Assembly (NCBI GenBank): GCA_004376295.1
Contig: SOJZ01000041.1
Location: forward strand, 46,041-110,040
Direction: 5' to 3'
Length of the DNA: 64,000 nt
DNA from: Candidatus Bathyarchaeota archaeon
GTDB lineage: Archaea; Thermoproteota; Bathyarchaeia; Bathyarchaeales; Bathyarchaeaceae
Made by a program: the position numbers and the translations under genes. The notes under the pieces are model-generated. The model was given only the letters and a program-made list of their open reading frames with translations. It made no database searches and was not told where the DNA came from. Below, one piece after another: positions 9,323-17,854 of the stretch (positions within the stretch are counted from its first letter, which is position 1; each line of letters opens with the position of its first letter).

Positions 9323-9865
9323 CTAGTATTCGATTCCTTTTCTGCCGAGTGCGCCTTGAGTATAAGGATGCTTGACTTCCCTCATCTCGGTGACTAGGTC
9401 AGCTACCTCAATTATTTCGGAAGGAGCATAGCGACCAGTTAGAACCAATTCAATGTGTTTTGGCTTGTTTTCAATTAGTTCAACCACTTCATTGGTTTTT
9501 ATCAATTTTAAGTGTAGAGCTACGTTGATTTCATCCAGAATGACGATGTCGTATTCACCGCTGTTAATGATTTTTCTGGCAAACTTTAGGGCTTTTTCGG
9601 CTAATTTGATATCCTCTTCGAGGGGAGGGTCCTCCGTAATGTATCTGCCTCGGCCGAAAGCCTTCAGTTTGAAGTCTGGGAGTTGCTCGATAATGTGGAG
9701 TTCACCATGTTTGAAGTCGCCGCCTTTGATGAACTGGATCATATGAACTTTGAAACCCCATCCTATGGCGCGTAATGCTAGTCCGAGAGCGGCTGATGTC
9801 TTGCCTTTTCCATTTCCTGTGTAGACCTGAGTTAGTCCTTTTTCTAATCGTTGTTTCGTCATCAC
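9323..9865 (-). CDS. cobO: ATP:corrinoid adenosyltransferase (CobA/CobO/BtuR type)
   Basis: 180 residues, full length for the family. The N-terminal P-loop GNGKGKTSAALG with the following FKVHMIQFIKGG segment is the CobA/BtuR signature; VILDEINVALHL and the LTGRYAPSEIIEVADLVTEM segment complete the fold. It transfers the 5'-deoxyadenosyl group from ATP to cob(I)alamin. It is the last gene of the minus-strand mutase operon, 15 nt after meaB, consistent with supplying adenosylcobalamin to the neighbouring methylmalonyl-CoA mutase. Confidence 0.95.
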   Translation of the reverse strand: MMTKQRLEKGLTQVYTGNGKGKTSAALGLALRAIGWGFKVHMIQFIKGGDFKHGELHIIEQLPDFKLKAFGRGRYITEDPPLEEDIKLAEKALKFARKIINSGEYDIVILDEINVALHLKLIKTNEVVELIENKPKHIELVLTGRYAPSEIIEVADLVTEMREVKHPYTQGALGRKGIEY

Positions 9866-9880
9866 GGTTTCTCCATTATT

Positions 9881-10846
9881 TTACCGGTGTGTTTTGAATC
9901 CTTTCAGCCTCTCTTCAAGTAATGTATCTGCAGCTGAATATGGATCTGTTTCCTTTGCCAAGATTTTTTCAACGAGTTTTTCTAATTCGCCCTTGCGCCT
10001 CAACTCGTCTATGATAGAATCAGTTGTCTTCTGTTTGATTGCTTCAACAAGTTCTGTTTCAGCCTTTTGTCTTCGCTGTGTGTCAATGGGCTCTTTTTTC
10101 AGGTATTTCATGTGTTGGTTTATGTGGTTGAGAAGTTCTGTGGTTCCTTCGTCTTTGGTGGCTGTTGTTTTGATGACTGGTGGCTTCCATTTTTCTTTCT
10201 CTGAACTCATGTTCAACATTGTTTCTATGTCAATCACAGCCTCATCTGCGTTCTCGCGGTCAGCTTTATTCACCACAAAGATGTCTCCTATTTCCATCAT
10301 GCCAGCTTTGATGGCTTGTATGTCATCGCCTAATCCTGGAGCCAGCACAACAACTACGGTGTGAGCGATTTTTATGATGTCAACTTCGGATTGTCCGGCT
10401 CCAACGGTTTCAACTATGACTACGTCTTTGCCTGAAGCGTCTAACACTTTAACTGCATCTTTCGTAGCCCTCGCTAGTCCGCCGGGGCTGTTTCTTGTTG
10501 CCATGCTTCGAATGAAAACTTCTTTGTCGGTGCTGAGTTTTTGCATGCGTATGCGGTCTCCGAGGAATGCTCCGCCTGTGAATGGGCTGCTTGGGTCGAC
10601 TGCGATTATGCCTACGCGTTTTCGTTTTCTTCTTAGTTCTTCGACCAGTCTTTTTATTAGTGTGCTTTTTCCTGAGCCTGTGGGTCCGGTTATGCCTATT
10701 ATGTGTGCTTTGCCTGTGTGTAGGTAGAGTTTTGATATGGCTTTTTGGGCTTCTGTTGGGTTGTTTTCGATGAGGGTGATGGTTTTGGCTATGGATCTGC
10801 GGTTGCCTTTGAGTACGCCGTTGACGAGTTGTTTGATTTGGTTCAA
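9881..10846 (-). CDS. meaB: MeaB/ArgK-type G3E GTPase, methylmalonyl-CoA mutase chaperone
   Basis: 321 residues. Walker A GPTGSGKST, the DPSSPFTGGAFLGDRIRM segment, IVETVGAGQSEVDI and NKADRENAD (guanine specificity) define the MeaB/ArgK family. It gates cofactor loading and protects methylmalonyl-CoA mutase from inactivation. It lies between the mutase small subunit (32-nt gap) and the adenosyltransferase, the usual arrangement. The helical C-terminal dimerisation region is present, so the protein looks complete. Confidence 0.96.
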   Translation of the reverse strand: MNQIKQLVNGVLKGNRRSIAKTITLIENNPTEAQKAISKLYLHTGKAHIIGITGPTGSGKSTLIKRLVEELRRKRKRVGIIAVDPSSPFTGGAFLGDRIRMQKLSTDKEVFIRSMATRNSPGGLARATKDAVKVLDASGKDVVIVETVGAGQSEVDIIKIAHTVVVVLAPGLGDDIQAIKAGMMEIGDIFVVNKADRENADEAVIDIETMLNMSSEKEKWKPPVIKTTATKDEGTTELLNHINQHMKYLKKEPIDTQRRQKAETELVEAIKQKTTDSIIDELRRKGELEKLVEKILAKETDPYSAADTLLEERLKGFKTHR

Positions 10847-10878
10847 TGTGGGTCCCGTGTTTTTGGGGAGTTGGTGGA

Positions 10879-11283
10879 CTATGTTTTTTGTGTGTGTTTT
10901 TTGATGAATTTTATGATTGTGTTTGTGGGGGTGTCTGGTCCGAATATTTCGGCTATGCCGATTTTCTTTAATGCAGGGATGTCTTCATCTGGTATGACGC
11001 CTCCTCCGAGTATTAGGATGTCGTTTAGTCCTTTTTGTTTCATTAATTTGGTTATTTTTGGGAAGAGTGTCATGTGTGCGCCTGATAGTATGCTTAGGGC
11101 GACTACGTCTACGTCTTCTTGTAGTGCAGTTTCTACGATTTGTTCGGGTGTTTGCCATAGCCCGGTATAGATGACTTCCATGCCGGCGTCTCTAAACGCT
11201 CTTGCGATGACTTTGGCTCCTCTGTCGTGGCTGTCAAGTCCTGGTTTTGCGACTACGATTCTGATTTTTCTTTTTGTGCTCAT
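10879..11283 (-). CDS. methylmalonyl-CoA mutase, B12-binding (small) subunit
   Basis: 134 residues, a stand-alone cobalamin-binding domain: DSHDRGAKV gives the DxHxxG motif whose His is the lower axial cobalt ligand, followed by LSILSGAHM and the LGGGVIP loop of the Rossmann-like fold. In archaea the mutase is split into catalytic and B12-binding chains, as here. It follows the catalytic subunit by 17 nt and precedes meaB. Together they interconvert methylmalonyl-CoA and succinyl-CoA. No epimerase gene is seen nearby. Confidence 0.97.
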   Translation of the reverse strand: MSTKRKIRIVVAKPGLDSHDRGAKVIARAFRDAGMEVIYTGLWQTPEQIVETALQEDVDVVALSILSGAHMTLFPKITKLMKQKGLNDILILGGGVIPDEDIPALKKIGIAEIFGPDTPTNTIIKFIKKHTQKT

Positions 11284-11300
11284 TTTTTTGGTTCTCCTCT

Positions 11301-13001
11301 CTAAATTATGATTTGTTCTTTATATTCTCCGTAGATGTTTCTGAGTACGTCGCAGATTTCTCCAATCGTAGCATATGCTTTTACGGCTTCTATTATTGTG
11401 GGCATCAGGTTTTCGTCATGTTCAGCGGCTTTGTGGAGTTTGTCAAGCATCTGTTTTGCTTTTTTGTTGTTTCGTTTCTTTTTCAGCCTTTCTAGTCCGT
11501 CTACTTGTTCTTTTTCTGCTTGCTGCTTTATTCTCAACAGTTTTATGGGTATCCAGTCTCGCTCTACCGTGTATTCGTTGACTCCGACTAGGGTTCTTTC
11601 TTTGTTCTCTATTTCCCTTTGGTATTTGTAGGCGCTGTCTGCAATTTCTTTTTGGAAGAATCCATTTTCTATTCCAGCGATTACGCCGCCCATTGAATCT
11701 ATTTTGTCGATGTATTCCATTGCGTGTTCTTCCATTTTGTTTGTTAGGGTTTCTATGCAGTATGATCCTGCGAGTGGGTCTATGGTGTCTGTTACTCCGG
11801 TTTCGTGGGCGATTATTTGTTGAGTTCGTAGTGCTACTCTGACTGCCTCTTCAGATGGTAGGGCTAGTGCTTCGTCGAATGAGTTTGTGTGTAGTGATTG
11901 TGTGCCTCCTAGTACTGCTGCTAAGGATTGAAATGCGACTCGTATGACATTGTTGATAGGTTGCGTTGCTGTTAGTGTGCATCCTGATGTTTGGATGTGC
12001 ATTCTCATCCATTGTGATCGTGGTTTTGTGGCTTTGAATCGTTGTTTCATGATCTTAGCCCATAGTCTTCGTGCTGCTCTGAATTTGGCTATTTCTTCTA
12101 GGAAGTTGTTGTGGGCTGCGAAGAAGAATGATAGTCTGGGTGCGAATTGGTCTACTTTTAATCCGCGTTCAAGTGCGGATTCTACATAAGCGATTCCGTC
12201 TGCTAGTGTAAATGCGAGTTCTTGCACTGCGTTTGAGCCTGCTTCTCGGATGTGGTATCCGCTGATGCTTATGGGGTTCCATTTAGGCAAATGTTTAGCA
12301 CAGTATTCTGTGATGTCTGTGACGAGTTTGACTGAGGGTTTTGGTGGAAATATGCATAGTTTTTGTGCGTGGAATTCTTTTAGGTTGTCGTTTTGGGTTG
12401 TTCCGCCCAGCTGTTCTCTGGGCACTCCTTGCATGTCTCCTATTGCGATGTACATTGCTAGTAGCATGGTTGCTGGTCCGTTGATGGTCATGGATGTGGT
12501 TACCTTGTTTAGTGGTATTCCGTCAAACAGGACTTCCATGTCTTGTAGAGAAGAAACTGCTACTCCGCATTTGCCTACTTCGCCCAGTGACAATGGGTGG
12601 TCTGCGTCTAGGCCTAGTATGGTTGGGTAGTCGAATGCGATGCTTAGTCCGGTTTCGCCTTCTTTTAGCAGGTATTTGAATCGTTTGTTTGTTTGTTGGG
12701 CTGTTCCGTATCCTGAGAATTGTCTCATGGTCCATAGGCGTCCTCGGTACATGGTTGCGTGTAAGCCTCTTGTGAATGGGGGTTCTCCTGGGAAGCCTAG
12801 GTCTCGTGTGTAGTCGATGTTTTTGATGTCTTCTGGTGTGTATAATCTTTTGATGTGTATGTTTGATGAAGTGTGAAAATCGTTTTTTCTTTCAGGGTGT
12901 CTGCTTATCCATTCTGGAACTGTTTTTTCTTTCCAGTTTTTCTTTTTTTTCTGGATTTCGCTGAGTTTGTGTTCGTCAAACACTTGATTTTCTGCCTCCA
13001 A
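11301..13001 (-). CDS. methylmalonyl-CoA mutase, catalytic (large) subunit
   Basis: 566 residues, the TIM-barrel catalytic chain without the B12 domain. Signatures: [20 protein letters not shown], the [13 protein letters not shown] substrate-binding segment, [48 protein letters not shown] and [11 protein letters not shown]. It is the first gene of a four-gene operon (small subunit, MeaB and adenosyltransferase follow). The operon suggests propionyl-CoA/succinyl-CoA interconversion. The upstream region (13002-13332) holds a conserved C-rich motif and a decamer array, so control may be complex. Confidence 0.97.
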   Translation of the reverse strand: MEAENQVFDEHKLSEIQKKKKNWKEKTVPEWISRHPERKNDFHTSSNIHIKRLYTPEDIKNIDYTRDLGFPGEPPFTRGLHATMYRGRLWTMRQFSGYGTAQQTNKRFKYLLKEGETGLSIAFDYPTILGLDADHPLSLGEVGKCGVAVSSLQDMEVLFDGIPLNKVTTSMTINGPATMLLAMYIAIGDMQGVPREQLGGTTQNDNLKEFHAQKLCIFPPKPSVKLVTDITEYCAKHLPKWNPISISGYHIREAGSNAVQELAFTLADGIAYVESALERGLKVDQFAPRLSFFFAAHNNFLEEIAKFRAARRLWAKIMKQRFKATKPRSQWMRMHIQTSGCTLTATQPINNVIRVAFQSLAAVLGGTQSLHTNSFDEALALPSEEAVRVALRTQQIIAHETGVTDTIDPLAGSYCIETLTNKMEEHAMEYIDKIDSMGGVIAGIENGFFQKEIADSAYKYQREIENKERTLVGVNEYTVERDWIPIKLLRIKQQAEKEQVDGLERLKKKRNNKKAKQMLDKLHKAAEHDENLMPTIIEAVKAYATIGEICDVLRNIYGEYKEQIII

Positions 13002-13121
13002 CGATTTTGGTTACCATATTATTGTTCGTCCTAAAAAGTTGTTTCTACTTGATTCTTCGTGTTTGTGGTGTTCTGTTTTGCTTTTGTGTTTGGGTCTTTC
13101 TCATTCTCTCTTATTCTCTCT

Positions 13122-13138
13122 CTAGACCCCCCTACCTA
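13122..13138. repeat. second copy of CTAGACCCCCCTACCTA
   Basis: These 17 bp, again preceded by CTCTCT, are identical to the left part of the inverted repeat at 2361-2385. Here the right arm is replaced by a T-run. The copy lies about 121 nt ahead of the mutase operon start, nearly the same distance as the first copy from sepF. It is likely a shared regulatory element of the minus-strand genes. Confidence 0.7.
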
Positions 13139-13203
13139 TTTTTTTGGAAAAGCTTGAAATGGGCTTCTTTTTGTGAACAGCGTTCAAATATTGCTTAAGT
13201 CAC

Positions 13204-13303
13204 GATAGGATTAGATGGGAATAGATGGGGAAAGATGCAGAAAGATACAAAAAGATATAGAAAGATAGGAAAAGATACGAAAAGATGGGAAAAGATATGA
13301 AAA
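13204..13303. repeat. ten-unit 10-bp tandem array, consensus GATRNGAAAA
   Basis: Ten consecutive units begin with GAT at exact 10-bp intervals; the third to tenth end in AAA or AAAA (for example GATACGAAAA, GATGGGAAAA). Units vary at the middle three bases, so this is an old array rather than a fresh expansion. A-tracts spaced at the helical repeat would be expected to bend DNA. It lies between the mutase operon start and the AbrB-like gene. The plus-strand frames contain stops, so it is not a coding repeat. Confidence 0.9.
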
Positions 13304-13332
13304 GGTGAGCCTGTTTGCCTTTAAATCAAGCT

Positions 13333-13664
13333 GTGAGCTTTAAAGCTGTTGTTCAGAAGAATCGGAGGATACATATTCCAGTCTTGGTCAGGTGGCGGTT
13401 CAAGCTGGAGTTGGGGAAATATTTAAGGTGCATCTTAAGCTTGACCACCGTTATGAAGATTTTTATGGTCGCATGGACGCAGACGGCAGACTGACGGTTC
13501 CGAAGGTTACTGCTAAGGAGTTTTTGAAGTCCGAGAGAGAAGAGCAGATGAGTATTCAGAAGTTTGGCGATGATCATAAACGCTATATTAAACGCTACAT
13601 GGAAAAGGTGCCAAGAATGAACCTCATTGCTGGGGTTTTTAGACTGGCGCAACGTAGAAAGTAG
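13333..13664 (+). pseudogene. AbrB/SpoVT-like DNA-binding protein gene with a frameshift
   Basis: From the GTG at 13333 the first ~26 codons read FKAVVQKNRRIHIPVLVR followed by WRFKLE, a clear AbrB swapped-hairpin start. The frame then degenerates, while from about 13412 the next frame reads VGEIFKVHLKLDHRYEDFYG and continues open to 13664, ending LAQRRK. One missing base near 13412 would join them into a ~110-residue protein. Either the gene is broken, or the base is a sequencing error, or frameshifting is used. The decamer array immediately upstream could be its operator. Confidence 0.7.
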
Positions 13665-13782
13665 CCAATTATGCATTGCATTAGAGATCTGAACGTTGAA
13701 TGATGTCAAGTGTGTATGCACGCGATGAGTAAGCATCCTTAAAAGAATGTTTATCCATATCGGAAAGGGCGAGAAGGTAACC

Positions 13783-14202
13783 ATGAAGGAAAAAGTGGCG
13801 TATGTCTGTATAGACTCTCTGAAGGAGATGAAAACTATCATCCCTGCTTTCTTCATTGCAACTCTGATAGGTGTAACGCTTGAGTTCTATTTGCCCGAGG
13901 AGATTGCGTTTACTGTGTTGGGGAAGAACCCTTTTCTATCAATCCCATTAGCGACGATCATAGGCATCGCTCTTCCCATTCCGAGATACGCCACGTATCC
14001 AATTGCTTTCTCATTATTCCAGAAAGGGGCAAGTATTGGGACTATTTTTGCTCTGATCTCTGGAGAGGTTATCCTCGGTTCTCCAGACAGGGACATTATG
14101 GAATTCAAGTACTTCGGGTGGAAAGCCTTCGTATTGAGGCTAATTCTATGCACGGCATTTGTCACCGTAGGAGGTCTTATAGCGGAGGTCTTAGTGTGGT
14201 AA
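13783..14202 (+). CDS. permease half-protein, ArsP/DUF318-like (N-terminal half)
   Basis: About 139 residues from the ATG at 13783 (GAAGGT upstream). Four or so membrane segments; the SIPLATIIGIALPIPRYATYP segment and the GEVILGSPDRDIMEF loop resemble the first half of DUF318/ArsP-type permeases. The second half is encoded by the next, overlapping gene, so the transporter appears split into two chains that probably assemble. Substrate unknown; family members include methylarsenic permeases. Confidence 0.7.
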   Translation: MKEKVAYVCIDSLKEMKTIIPAFFIATLIGVTLEFYLPEEIAFTVLGKNPFLSIPLATIIGIALPIPRYATYPIAFSLFQKGASIGTIFALISGEVILGSPDRDIMEFKYFGWKAFVLRLILCTAFVTVGGLIAEVLVW

Positions 14203-14648
14203 CCGACATACTCTACCTTACATTAGAAAGATTCTTGGGGTTTTTGCCTATCCTAGTGGTTGCCATTGTGGTAGGCAAGGTTCTCAGCCTATATATTTCG
14301 GAAGACAAAATGGGGATGCTGCTTAAAGGAGAGAGAAGAAATATTATGGGAGCTTCACTATTGGGCTTGGTGACGCCCGGACCACTTGCTTCCTATCTCC
14401 CCCTCTTGAAGGTGCTACAAAGTGGTGGCTTGTCACTTAGTGTTGTGGCCGCCTTCATCACCAGTCAAACCTTGGTGGGGCCAATTCGCGCTTTTCTGGA
14501 AGTAGACATGTTCGGACTAGCCTTCTTTATCTTTAGGGTGGCTGCCTCATTTGTCATTGCCATCAGTGTCGGAGTATGTTTCCAATTGCTTAATAAACAT
14601 GTGAGACCAAAAACTCCGTCATCAGAAAGAAAAGTAAACCATAAATGA
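14196..14648 (+). CDS. permease half-protein, ArsP/DUF318-like (C-terminal half)
   Basis: 150 residues from the GTG at 14196, which overlaps the previous stop by 7 nt and has GGAGGT about 8 nt upstream, so translation is coupled. The frame opens earlier, but that part lies inside the upstream gene. Membrane segments include LGFLPILVVAIVVGKVLSLY, and the conserved GLVTPGPLASYLPLLKVLQ loop parallels the IPRYATYP loop of the partner. A hydrophilic tail ends the protein. Reading: the two halves form one membrane permease. Confidence 0.7.
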   Translation: MVTDILYLTLERFLGFLPILVVAIVVGKVLSLYISEDKMGMLLKGERRNIMGASLLGLVTPGPLASYLPLLKVLQSGGLSLSVVAAFITSQTLVGPIRAFLEVDMFGLAFFIFRVAASFVIAISVGVCFQLLNKHVRPKTPSSERKVNHK

Positions 14649-14681
14649 CCAGTGCGCGTGCGGTTGTTAGTTATCTGCAAG

Positions 14682-14690
14682 ATGCATGCA
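14682..14690. repeat. ATGCATGCA motif
   Basis: Alternating palindrome 34 nt after the permease stop codon. Confidence 0.8.
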
Positions 14691-14744
14691 GTTTGTTTTG
14701 ATTTCCTCTTTGCTAGCTAGATTCCAATTGCTAGACAACCTATA

Positions 14745-14753
14745 ATGCATGCA
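14745..14753. repeat. ATGCATGCA motif
   Basis: Alternating palindrome 3 nt beyond the stop codon of the minus-strand coiled-coil gene. Confidence 0.8.
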
Positions 14754-14756
14754 ATC

Positions 14757-14999
14757 TTAGGATTCAGGGGTGCTGATAAGCCCCCTAAACACCTCTACCT
14801 CTTCCCTAAGCGTCCCCACTTCCTCTCGTAACTTGTCTACTCTCTCCTTCCCCCTTGCTTTAAGGTCTTCTATCTCCTCGAAAAGGCTCTCTTTCTCCCT
14901 TTCCAGCTTCTCCAGCTCCTTACGCAACTTTCTGAGAGTGTCAGCAAGCCCTCGTTCAATCTTCTTCAAATTGTGTACACTCGAATTTATGCTTATCAT
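14757..14999 (-). CDS. small coiled-coil protein downstream of a ParB-like gene
   Basis: 80 residues, almost entirely a charged heptad-type helix (repeats such as LRKLRKELEKLEREKESLF and LREEVGTLREEVEVF). No known domain. It follows the ParB-like gene on the same strand after about 75 nt, so it may be co-transcribed and act as an oligomerisation partner; that is inference. The stop codon abuts a TGCATGC motif. Low sequence complexity leaves some doubt, but the charge pattern is protein-like. Confidence 0.65.
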   Translation of the reverse strand: MISINSSVHNLKKIERGLADTLRKLRKELEKLEREKESLFEEIEDLKARGKERVDKLREEVGTLREEVEVFRGLISTPES

Positions 15000-15073
15000 G
15001 TTGGTTCCAGTGCTAGAATTGAACTTCAGCTACAGCAATCAGGAAGCCAATGCTGAAGACCTGCATGTCAGAA

Positions 15074-16249
15074 CTAGTTCGATCGCTTCAAAGGTAGTGT
15101 ATTGGGTGTAGATGGCACAACTGGTTTTTCAGGGACAATAGAAACTGTTGCGCTCCTTTTCACCAAGTAGCGGTCCCCCTTCCTGTATACAACGCATGGA
15201 TTTCGGCAGTGAGGGCAGTCAAAGTTCAATGCTTCTAAGAAAAACGCTTTCTCTTTAAGGAAACTAGTCTTCGCCTTCTCCAATTTCTTGATCTTTCCCG
15301 TTAGGCTTCTCATTTCTTTTTGGACTTCAGTGATGTTTATCTTCATCTCCTTTTTTGCTTCCTCTTTAATACGACGTCTTTCCTCTTCTTTGAATCGCTG
15401 AGCCATTTTCTTGGCTTCTTCTCTTATCCGGAGCCTTTCAAGTCTCTTCCTCTCCTTCTCCATGAGCTTCTTTTTCTCCAGCTTTTGCTTGTTCATAACC
15501 TCTGCAGCAGCCTTCTCCTTCGGAGTTAGGGCTTTCTCTTGCTTCTTTCTTGCCATCTTCTTCAGTGTTTTAGCTGCTTCTTCAAAGTCTTTTGCAGTTT
15601 CAAGTTTGACAACCTTTGGAGCAACCTTGGTCAAAACCTTCTTGGCTGCATCTATACGCATTTCCTCAACTTTTTCTTTCTGCTTAAGGATAATTTTCTT
15701 AGTTTCCCTCAAGGTTAATTTCCTATTGATAATCTCATTAATGACGACGCGGGCTTCTTTGATACTCCTACCTATGACGTTTTCTAGAGCAACCATGTGT
15801 GAAACGCTGATCTTCCCGGCCCACAATGCTTTCTGGATGCTATCAGGAAACTTGAATATGTTGAGGTGTGCTAAGACCCAATGGAAATCAACGTTGAGCT
15901 CTTTGCTTATCTCCCAAGGTGTCATGTTTTCATCTGTAAGTTTCTTGAAATACTTCGCCTCCTCCTCAACAGTGTAATTCTCTCGGATCTTGTTTAGTTT
16001 GTACACCGAACGTCTGATAATCCCTTGTTTTAGTTGGACAACTCGGACAGGCGCAGTCTTCCAACCGAGTTTTTTGAGGGCTCTCAATCTTCTCTCACCA
16101 TCAATTAATTCGTAAGCTTTGCCTTGTTTGCGGACGACCAGTTCAGTAAGAAGCCCATCTCTTTCTATCTCTTGCTTTAGCTCATCTACATCAAAGATTA
16201 ACCTCGGTTGATAGGGACTCGGTTTGATTGAATTTATGTCAACTTTCAT
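15074..16249 (-). CDS. ParB/Spo0J-like protein with long coiled coil and C-terminal zinc knuckle
   Basis: 391 residues. The N-terminal ParB domain has SIKPSPYQPR, the CTP-binding box GERR (residues 51-54) and LNKIRENYTVEEEA as the second box. An HTH follows (MTPWEISKELNVDFHWVLAH), then a long Lys/Glu/Arg-rich coiled coil (about 235-340) and a CPHCRNPC zinc-binding knuckle near residue 350, an unusual tail for ParB. No ParA gene is in the window, so a standard segregation role is doubtful. It may clamp and slide on DNA as a CTP-dependent regulator. The small coiled-coil gene follows. Confidence 0.85.
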   Translation of the reverse strand: MKVDINSIKPSPYQPRLIFDVDELKQEIERDGLLTELVVRKQGKAYELIDGERRLRALKKLGWKTAPVRVVQLKQGIIRRSVYKLNKIRENYTVEEEAKYFKKLTDENMTPWEISKELNVDFHWVLAHLNIFKFPDSIQKALWAGKISVSHMVALENVIGRSIKEARVVINEIINRKLTLRETKKIILKQKEKVEEMRIDAAKKVLTKVAPKVVKLETAKDFEEAAKTLKKMARKKQEKALTPKEKAAAEVMNKQKLEKKKLMEKERKRLERLRIREEAKKMAQRFKEEERRRIKEEAKKEMKINITEVQKEMRSLTGKIKKLEKAKTSFLKEKAFFLEALNFDCPHCRNPCVVYRKGDRYLVKRSATVSIVPEKPVVPSTPNTLPLKRSN

Positions 16250-16433
16250 TTACTATTCCCCAATCTTACTGCGAGATTCTAACTTAGATAATAAGAAGCT
16301 TACTAAGAACCAACGATACATCAGGTTAACATCGTTCACTAAAAGACACAACAGAATTGAAATATCGTCTCAAAAAAGTAGTGTATCTTGTAACATAGTA
16401 GGTTGGGATTGCATACGTGAATGTTAAAATATA

Positions 16434-16443
16434 ATGCATGCAT
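16434..16443. repeat. ATGCATGCAT motif
   Basis: Alternating palindrome in the 283-nt divergent gap between the ParB-like gene and nfo. I see nothing else in that gap beyond AT-rich promoter sequence. Confidence 0.8.
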
Positions 16444-16532
16444 TTAGCTTTGGCAAACTTTATGCGCGTGGATCTTCATTGTTTGAGAACAGAAATGGCT
16501 GAGTATTCAGTTTTTGGGTACGTGGTTTATGG

Positions 16533-17387
16533 ATGCGTGATGGTGTGAAAGTGAAGTTGGGTTTGCATTTGTCAATTGCGGGCACGATTGATAGAGCTGT
16601 TGATAGAGCTGTGGAGCGGGGGTGTGATACATTGCAGATGTTCTCTCGTAATCCGCGTGGTTGGCGGTCCAAGGAGTTGGGTTTCAGGGAGGTTGAGGGT
16701 TTCAGAAGGAAGTTGAAGCAGAGTGGGGTATGGCCAGTTTTTATTCACACGTCTTATCTTTTGAATCTTGCTTCTCCGAAGGAGGATGTTTATCGTAAAT
16801 CGGTTGAGGCTCTTGGAGATGAGTTGCGTAGAGCTGGGGAGTTGGGTGTTCCCTACGTTGTCACCCATCTTGGTAGCCACTTGGGTCATGGGAAGAAAGA
16901 GGGGTTCAAAAGAATCATTGCGTCAGTTAACAGCTCTTTTTCTGAGGTCGATAATGAGGTGGTTCTTCTTTTGGAGAATACTGCTGGAACGAGGAATAGC
17001 ACGGGGTCTTCCTTTGAGGACATCGAGTATATCGCTTCAAGAATCAAGGATAGAGAACGAATTGGCGTGTGCTTGGATACAGCACATGCTTTCGCTGCAG
17101 GATACGACTTGGTTTCTCGAGGAGCTGTTGAACATACGTTGCGGAGATTCGATGAGACAATAGGTCTTAAAGAGCTTAAGCTTGTTCATCTCAATGATTC
17201 CAAGGGTGGTCTTGGTTCCAGACTTGATAGGCATGAACATATTGGGATGGGAAAAATTGGGGAGAGAGGTTTCAGAAATATCCTGAAGAGCCCGTTGGGA
17301 CGACTACCCTTGATCTTGGAAACTCCTGTTGACGAAAGGAGGAGCGATGTTGAAAACCTGAGAGTTGTGAGAGAACTCGCCAAATGA
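16533..17387 (+). CDS. nfo: endonuclease IV (AP endonuclease, family 2)
   Basis: 284 residues, the size of bacterial Nfo. The TIM-barrel metal-site motifs are intact: GLHLSIAGT, THLGSHLGHG, LLENTAGT, CLDTAHAFAAGYD, HLNDSKGGLGSRLDRHEHIGMG and ETPVDE. It cleaves 5' of abasic sites in base-excision repair. The ATG at 16533 is used; an internal GTG eight codons on is possible. It lies between ParB-like genes but is a common chromosomal gene, so its presence there may be coincidental. The small His-rich gene follows closely. Confidence 0.96.
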   Translation: MRDGVKVKLGLHLSIAGTIDRAVDRAVERGCDTLQMFSRNPRGWRSKELGFREVEGFRRKLKQSGVWPVFIHTSYLLNLASPKEDVYRKSVEALGDELRRAGELGVPYVVTHLGSHLGHGKKEGFKRIIASVNSSFSEVDNEVVLLLENTAGTRNSTGSSFEDIEYIASRIKDRERIGVCLDTAHAFAAGYDLVSRGAVEHTLRRFDETIGLKELKLVHLNDSKGGLGSRLDRHEHIGMGKIGERGFRNILKSPLGRLPLILETPVDERRSDVENLRVVRELAK

Positions 17388-17392
17388 TGTGG

Positions 17393-17401
17393 TGCATGCA
17401 T
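17393..17401. repeat. TGCATGCAT motif
   Basis: Alternating palindrome 6 nt after the nfo stop codon. Confidence 0.8.
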
Positions 17402-17455
17402 AAATACTTCGCTTTGAATACTTTCTGGTGTACTGAAATGGAGGTGAAGAAGAAA

Positions 17456-17647
17456 ATGCGTGAAGAATGTTGTTGTGGTCAACCTCATCATGAGTGGAAG
17501 CACGGACACAGACATGGGCATGGACATGGGTATGCTAGGCGATTCTTTACCAAAGCAGAAAAGGTCGAGAAGTTGAAGAACTACGTAGAAGAGCTGAGGA
17601 AGGAACTGAGGGCAGTCGAGGAGCACATCAAGGAGTTACAGAGCTAG
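17456..17647 (+). CDS. small Cys/His-rich coiled-coil protein, likely metal-binding
   Basis: 63 residues from the ATG at 17456, which has a strong GGAGGTG 8-9 nt upstream; an in-frame ATG at 17438 is less well placed. The N-terminus is CCCGQPHHEWKHGHRHGHGH, a dense Cys/His cluster suggesting Ni, Zn or Cu binding. The rest (EKVEKLKNYVEELRKELRAVE) is a charged helix. It resembles small archaeal DUF5320-type proteins in layout; function unknown. It lies immediately downstream of nfo. Confidence 0.7.
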   Translation: MREECCCGQPHHEWKHGHRHGHGHGYARRFFTKAEKVEKLKNYVEELRKELRAVEEHIKELQS

Positions 17648-17649
17648 GA

Positions 17650-17660
17650 GCATGCATGCA
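17650..17660. repeat. GCATGCATGCA motif
   Basis: Alternating palindrome starting 3 nt after the stop codon of the His-rich gene. Confidence 0.85.
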
Positions 17661-17854
17661 AATCTAGCATTTGCGCGAGCAATCAGCTTTTCTATTGCAT
17701 GATATAGTTGCTTGTGACTTTGGCTTTAGCTCTTAATGTTGCTCCGACAGAGCAGTATTTGGTTCCATTTCGCCATACTAGTTATCCCCAACAAAGAAAA
17801 CTAGCGTATGCAGGCATATCTTGGTTAGGCTTCAAAGTTTGATCAATTGAATTG

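Noticed and set aside
9323..13001. Cobalamin riboswitch upstream of the mutase operon
   Set aside because: I found no B12-box-like sequence in 13002-13200, and such riboswitches are not expected in archaea.
13204..13303. CRISPR-like array
   Set aside because: Units are 10 bp without spacers of constant length, so this is a tandem repeat, not a CRISPR array.
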